Positions 6,555 through 7,426 of a stretch of DNA of 7,426 nt are shown piece by piece. The translations under genes and the position numbers were made by a program. The notes below the pieces were generated by a model. The model was not told where the DNA came from. It ran no database searches and saw nothing but the letters and a program-made list of their open reading frames with translations. The number at the start of each line of letters is the position of its first letter. Within the stretch, counting starts at the first letter, position 1. Source of the stretch: Betaproteobacteria bacterium (GTDB taxonomy: Bacteria > Pseudomonadota > Gammaproteobacteria > Burkholderiales > SG8-41); contig JANXRI010000135.1 of NCBI GenBank assembly GCA_025353085.1, forward strand, positions 1 to 7,426. Reading direction: 5' to 3'.

Positions 6555-6893
6555 TCAGCCGAACACGGCCAATGCCGCGCGTCCGCCCCATAACGCGAGC
6601 GCGGCGCCGAGCAGCAGCAATGTGAAATCAACCAGCGCGCCGCGCCAGCCGAGCGTTTCCGCCACAATCGCACGCACACCGATAGGCGCGTGAATCGCGA
6701 CCGCCGCGACGAAAGTCATATAAAAGCAGAGCCACGCGTAATTGCCTTGCGTGCGTCCCAATATTTCAGCGGCCGACAAGCCATGGCGCACGGCGTAAAT
6801 CATCGTCGCGAGATGCACGACGACGCACAGCGCGAGCGCCATCGCGCTCACGCGCTGGGCGGTCCACAACAGCACTTGCGTGCGGACGTTCAC
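6555..6893 (-). CDS. Succinate dehydrogenase/fumarate reductase second membrane anchor, SdhC/SdhD-like
   Basis: Second small anchor of the respiratory complex, 112 residues with three hydrophobic helices. Motifs: LLWTAQRVSAMALAL (8-22, the QRVSA segment of anchor subunits), VVVHLATMIYAV (H27), and AIHAPIGVRAIVAE (H68), which matches the heme-side helix of SdhC/SdhD proteins. The start is a GTG at 6893 that overlaps the TGA stop of the iron-sulfur gene as GTGA, a classic coupled junction, and it gives a protein starting right before the first helix. The frame extends further upstream but only as a shadow of the iron-sulfur gene. Together with the next gene it makes a two-anchor complex. Each anchor has one histidine in helix 1 and one in helix 2, so the number of hemes is open. 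Which anchor is formally C or D cannot be fixed from sequence alone. Confidence 0.87.
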   Translation of the reverse strand: MNVRTQVLLWTAQRVSAMALALCVVVHLATMIYAVRHGLSAAEILGRTQGNYAWLCFYMTFVAAVAIHAPIGVRAIVAETLGWRGALVDFTLLLLGAALALWGGRAALAVFG

Positions 6894-7426
6894 AGGCGGC
6901 CTTTGAGCGCGGCAGCGACAACCGCGCGTTTGAGTCCGGCGATGCCGGCGGTCGGCGAAATATGTTTGGGGCAGCGCTCGGTGCAGCTCATGTGCGTGTG
7001 ACACGCGTGACAGCCCGCGTCGCCGCCAACGGCGGTAAGTCGCTCGTCGTTCGACACATCGCGCACGTCGTTGATCAGCGTCCACGCACGGTTAAGCGCG
7101 GCGGGGCCGAGGTACGCCGGATTCCATGCCACCACGTCGCACGCGCTGTAACAGACGCCGCAGCCGATGCACTCGATCGCGGCATCGACTTCTTTTCGTT
7201 TCGGTGAGTCCGGCATCACGCGCGCGAAATCGTCGGCGCGAGTCCGGTCTCCCTTGAAGCGGCTTTTCGCCAGCGCCATTTTTTCAAAGAACGGCGCCAT
7301 GTCGGTCACCAGATCCTTGACCATCGGCAGATTGTTGAGCGGCGCGATTTCGAGCGTGTCGTTGATTGCGACCTCGGCGACGTGGGTGCGGCAGGTCCAG
7401 CGCGCCTTGCCGTTCACGTTCATCGC
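6890..7426 (-). CDS. Succinate dehydrogenase/fumarate reductase iron-sulfur subunit, FrdB-like (C-terminal part)
   Basis: Electron-transfer subunit carrying three clusters between the flavoprotein and the quinone site. The gene runs off the right edge; 178 C-terminal residues remain. The methionine encoded at 7423 is internal (AMNVNG follows the lost CGS... cluster motif), not a start. Counting that Met as 1, C11 (RWTCRT) is the last [2Fe-2S] ligand. CIGCGVCYSAC gives C85, C88, C91 to [4Fe-4S] and C95 to [3Fe-4S]. CHTHMSCTERCPKH gives C141 and C147 to [3Fe-4S] and C151 to [4Fe-4S]. NPAYLGPAAL is the usual linker. The CIxCGxCYxAC form resembles FrdB more than E. coli SdhB (CILCACCSTSC). An extra cysteine (C138) precedes the last motif. 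The flavoprotein gene would normally lie just upstream, beyond the window. Direction in the cell (succinate oxidation, fumarate reduction, or a related dicarboxylate) is not decided by these data. Confidence 0.93.
   Translation of the reverse strand, partial: AMNVNGKARWTCRTHVAEVAINDTLEIAPLNNLPMVKDLVTDMAPFFEKMALAKSRFKGDRTRADDFARVMPDSPKRKEVDAAIECIGCGVCYSACDVVAWNPAYLGPAALNRAWTLINDVRDVSNDERLTAVGGDAGCHACHTHMSCTERCPKHISPTAGIAGLKRAVVAAALKGRL

Noticed and set aside
6545..6679. N-terminal extension of the SdhC-like frame to 160 residues
   Set aside because: It would overlap the other anchor gene by over 120 bases with non-family sequence; GTG at 6544 starts right before the conserved segment.
6894..7085. 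N-terminal extension of the second anchor to 176 residues
   Set aside because: It is an Arg-rich shadow of the iron-sulfur gene; the GTGA junction at 6890-6893 gives a proper anchor start.
1..7426. tRNA, rRNA, CRISPR array, transposase or integrase
   Set aside because: Nothing resembling a cloverleaf, rRNA segment, spaced repeat array or recombinase motif was seen. The only repeat structure is at 4527-4614.

Overview
All the genes I can support lie on the minus strand, so the window reads as one co-oriented block transcribed from right (7426) to left (1). By eye the DNA is fairly GC-rich throughout, with no obvious compositional break. A Bug-family (TctC-like) periplasmic binding protein, a taurine/nitrate-type ABC transporter and FrdB/SdhB-like respiratory genes together suggest a betaproteobacterium, probably Burkholderiales or an uncultured relative. 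This is inference, because no rRNA or other taxonomic marker is present.

In transcription order: (1) the C-terminal 178 residues of a FrdB/SdhB-type iron-sulfur subunit, cut by the right edge, then two small heme-type membrane anchors packed with a GTGA overlap and a short gap. These are the electron-transfer and membrane parts of a succinate:quinone or fumarate reductase-type complex whose flavoprotein is presumably just off the right edge. (2) A TauE/SafE (TSUP) membrane exporter overlaps the last anchor gene by 11 bases. (3) A ComA-like ((2R)-phospho-3-sulfolactate synthase family) TIM-barrel protein starts 20 bases later. (4) A 114-base intergenic gap holds a hairpin-forming element in which each arm is three tandem copies of an 8-base unit (consensus CGCAAAGR). 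(5) A 747-residue DUF3604/PHP-like predicted metallohydrolase. (6) A Bug/TctC solute-binding protein. (7) An ABC transporter ATPase of the taurine/nitrate/sulfonate type. (8) The first 133 residues of its permease, overlapping the ATPase gene by 8 bases and cut by the left edge.

How they may work together: the block combines uptake genes (binding protein plus ABC transporter), a predicted hydrolase, a ComA-like carbon-sulfur or carbon-carbon bond enzyme, an anion exporter and a quinone-linked dicarboxylate oxidoreductase. That is consistent with catabolism of an imported organic acid or organosulfonate, with export of a released anion such as sulfite. The substrate cannot be read from the sequence. 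The ComA-like protein differs from archaeal ComA at several positions I remember as conserved, so canonical phosphosulfolactate synthesis should not be assumed. The least explained items are the divergent ComA-TSUP pair, the large PHP-like protein, the pairing of a Bug binding protein with ABC genes, and the period-8 palindromic repeat.
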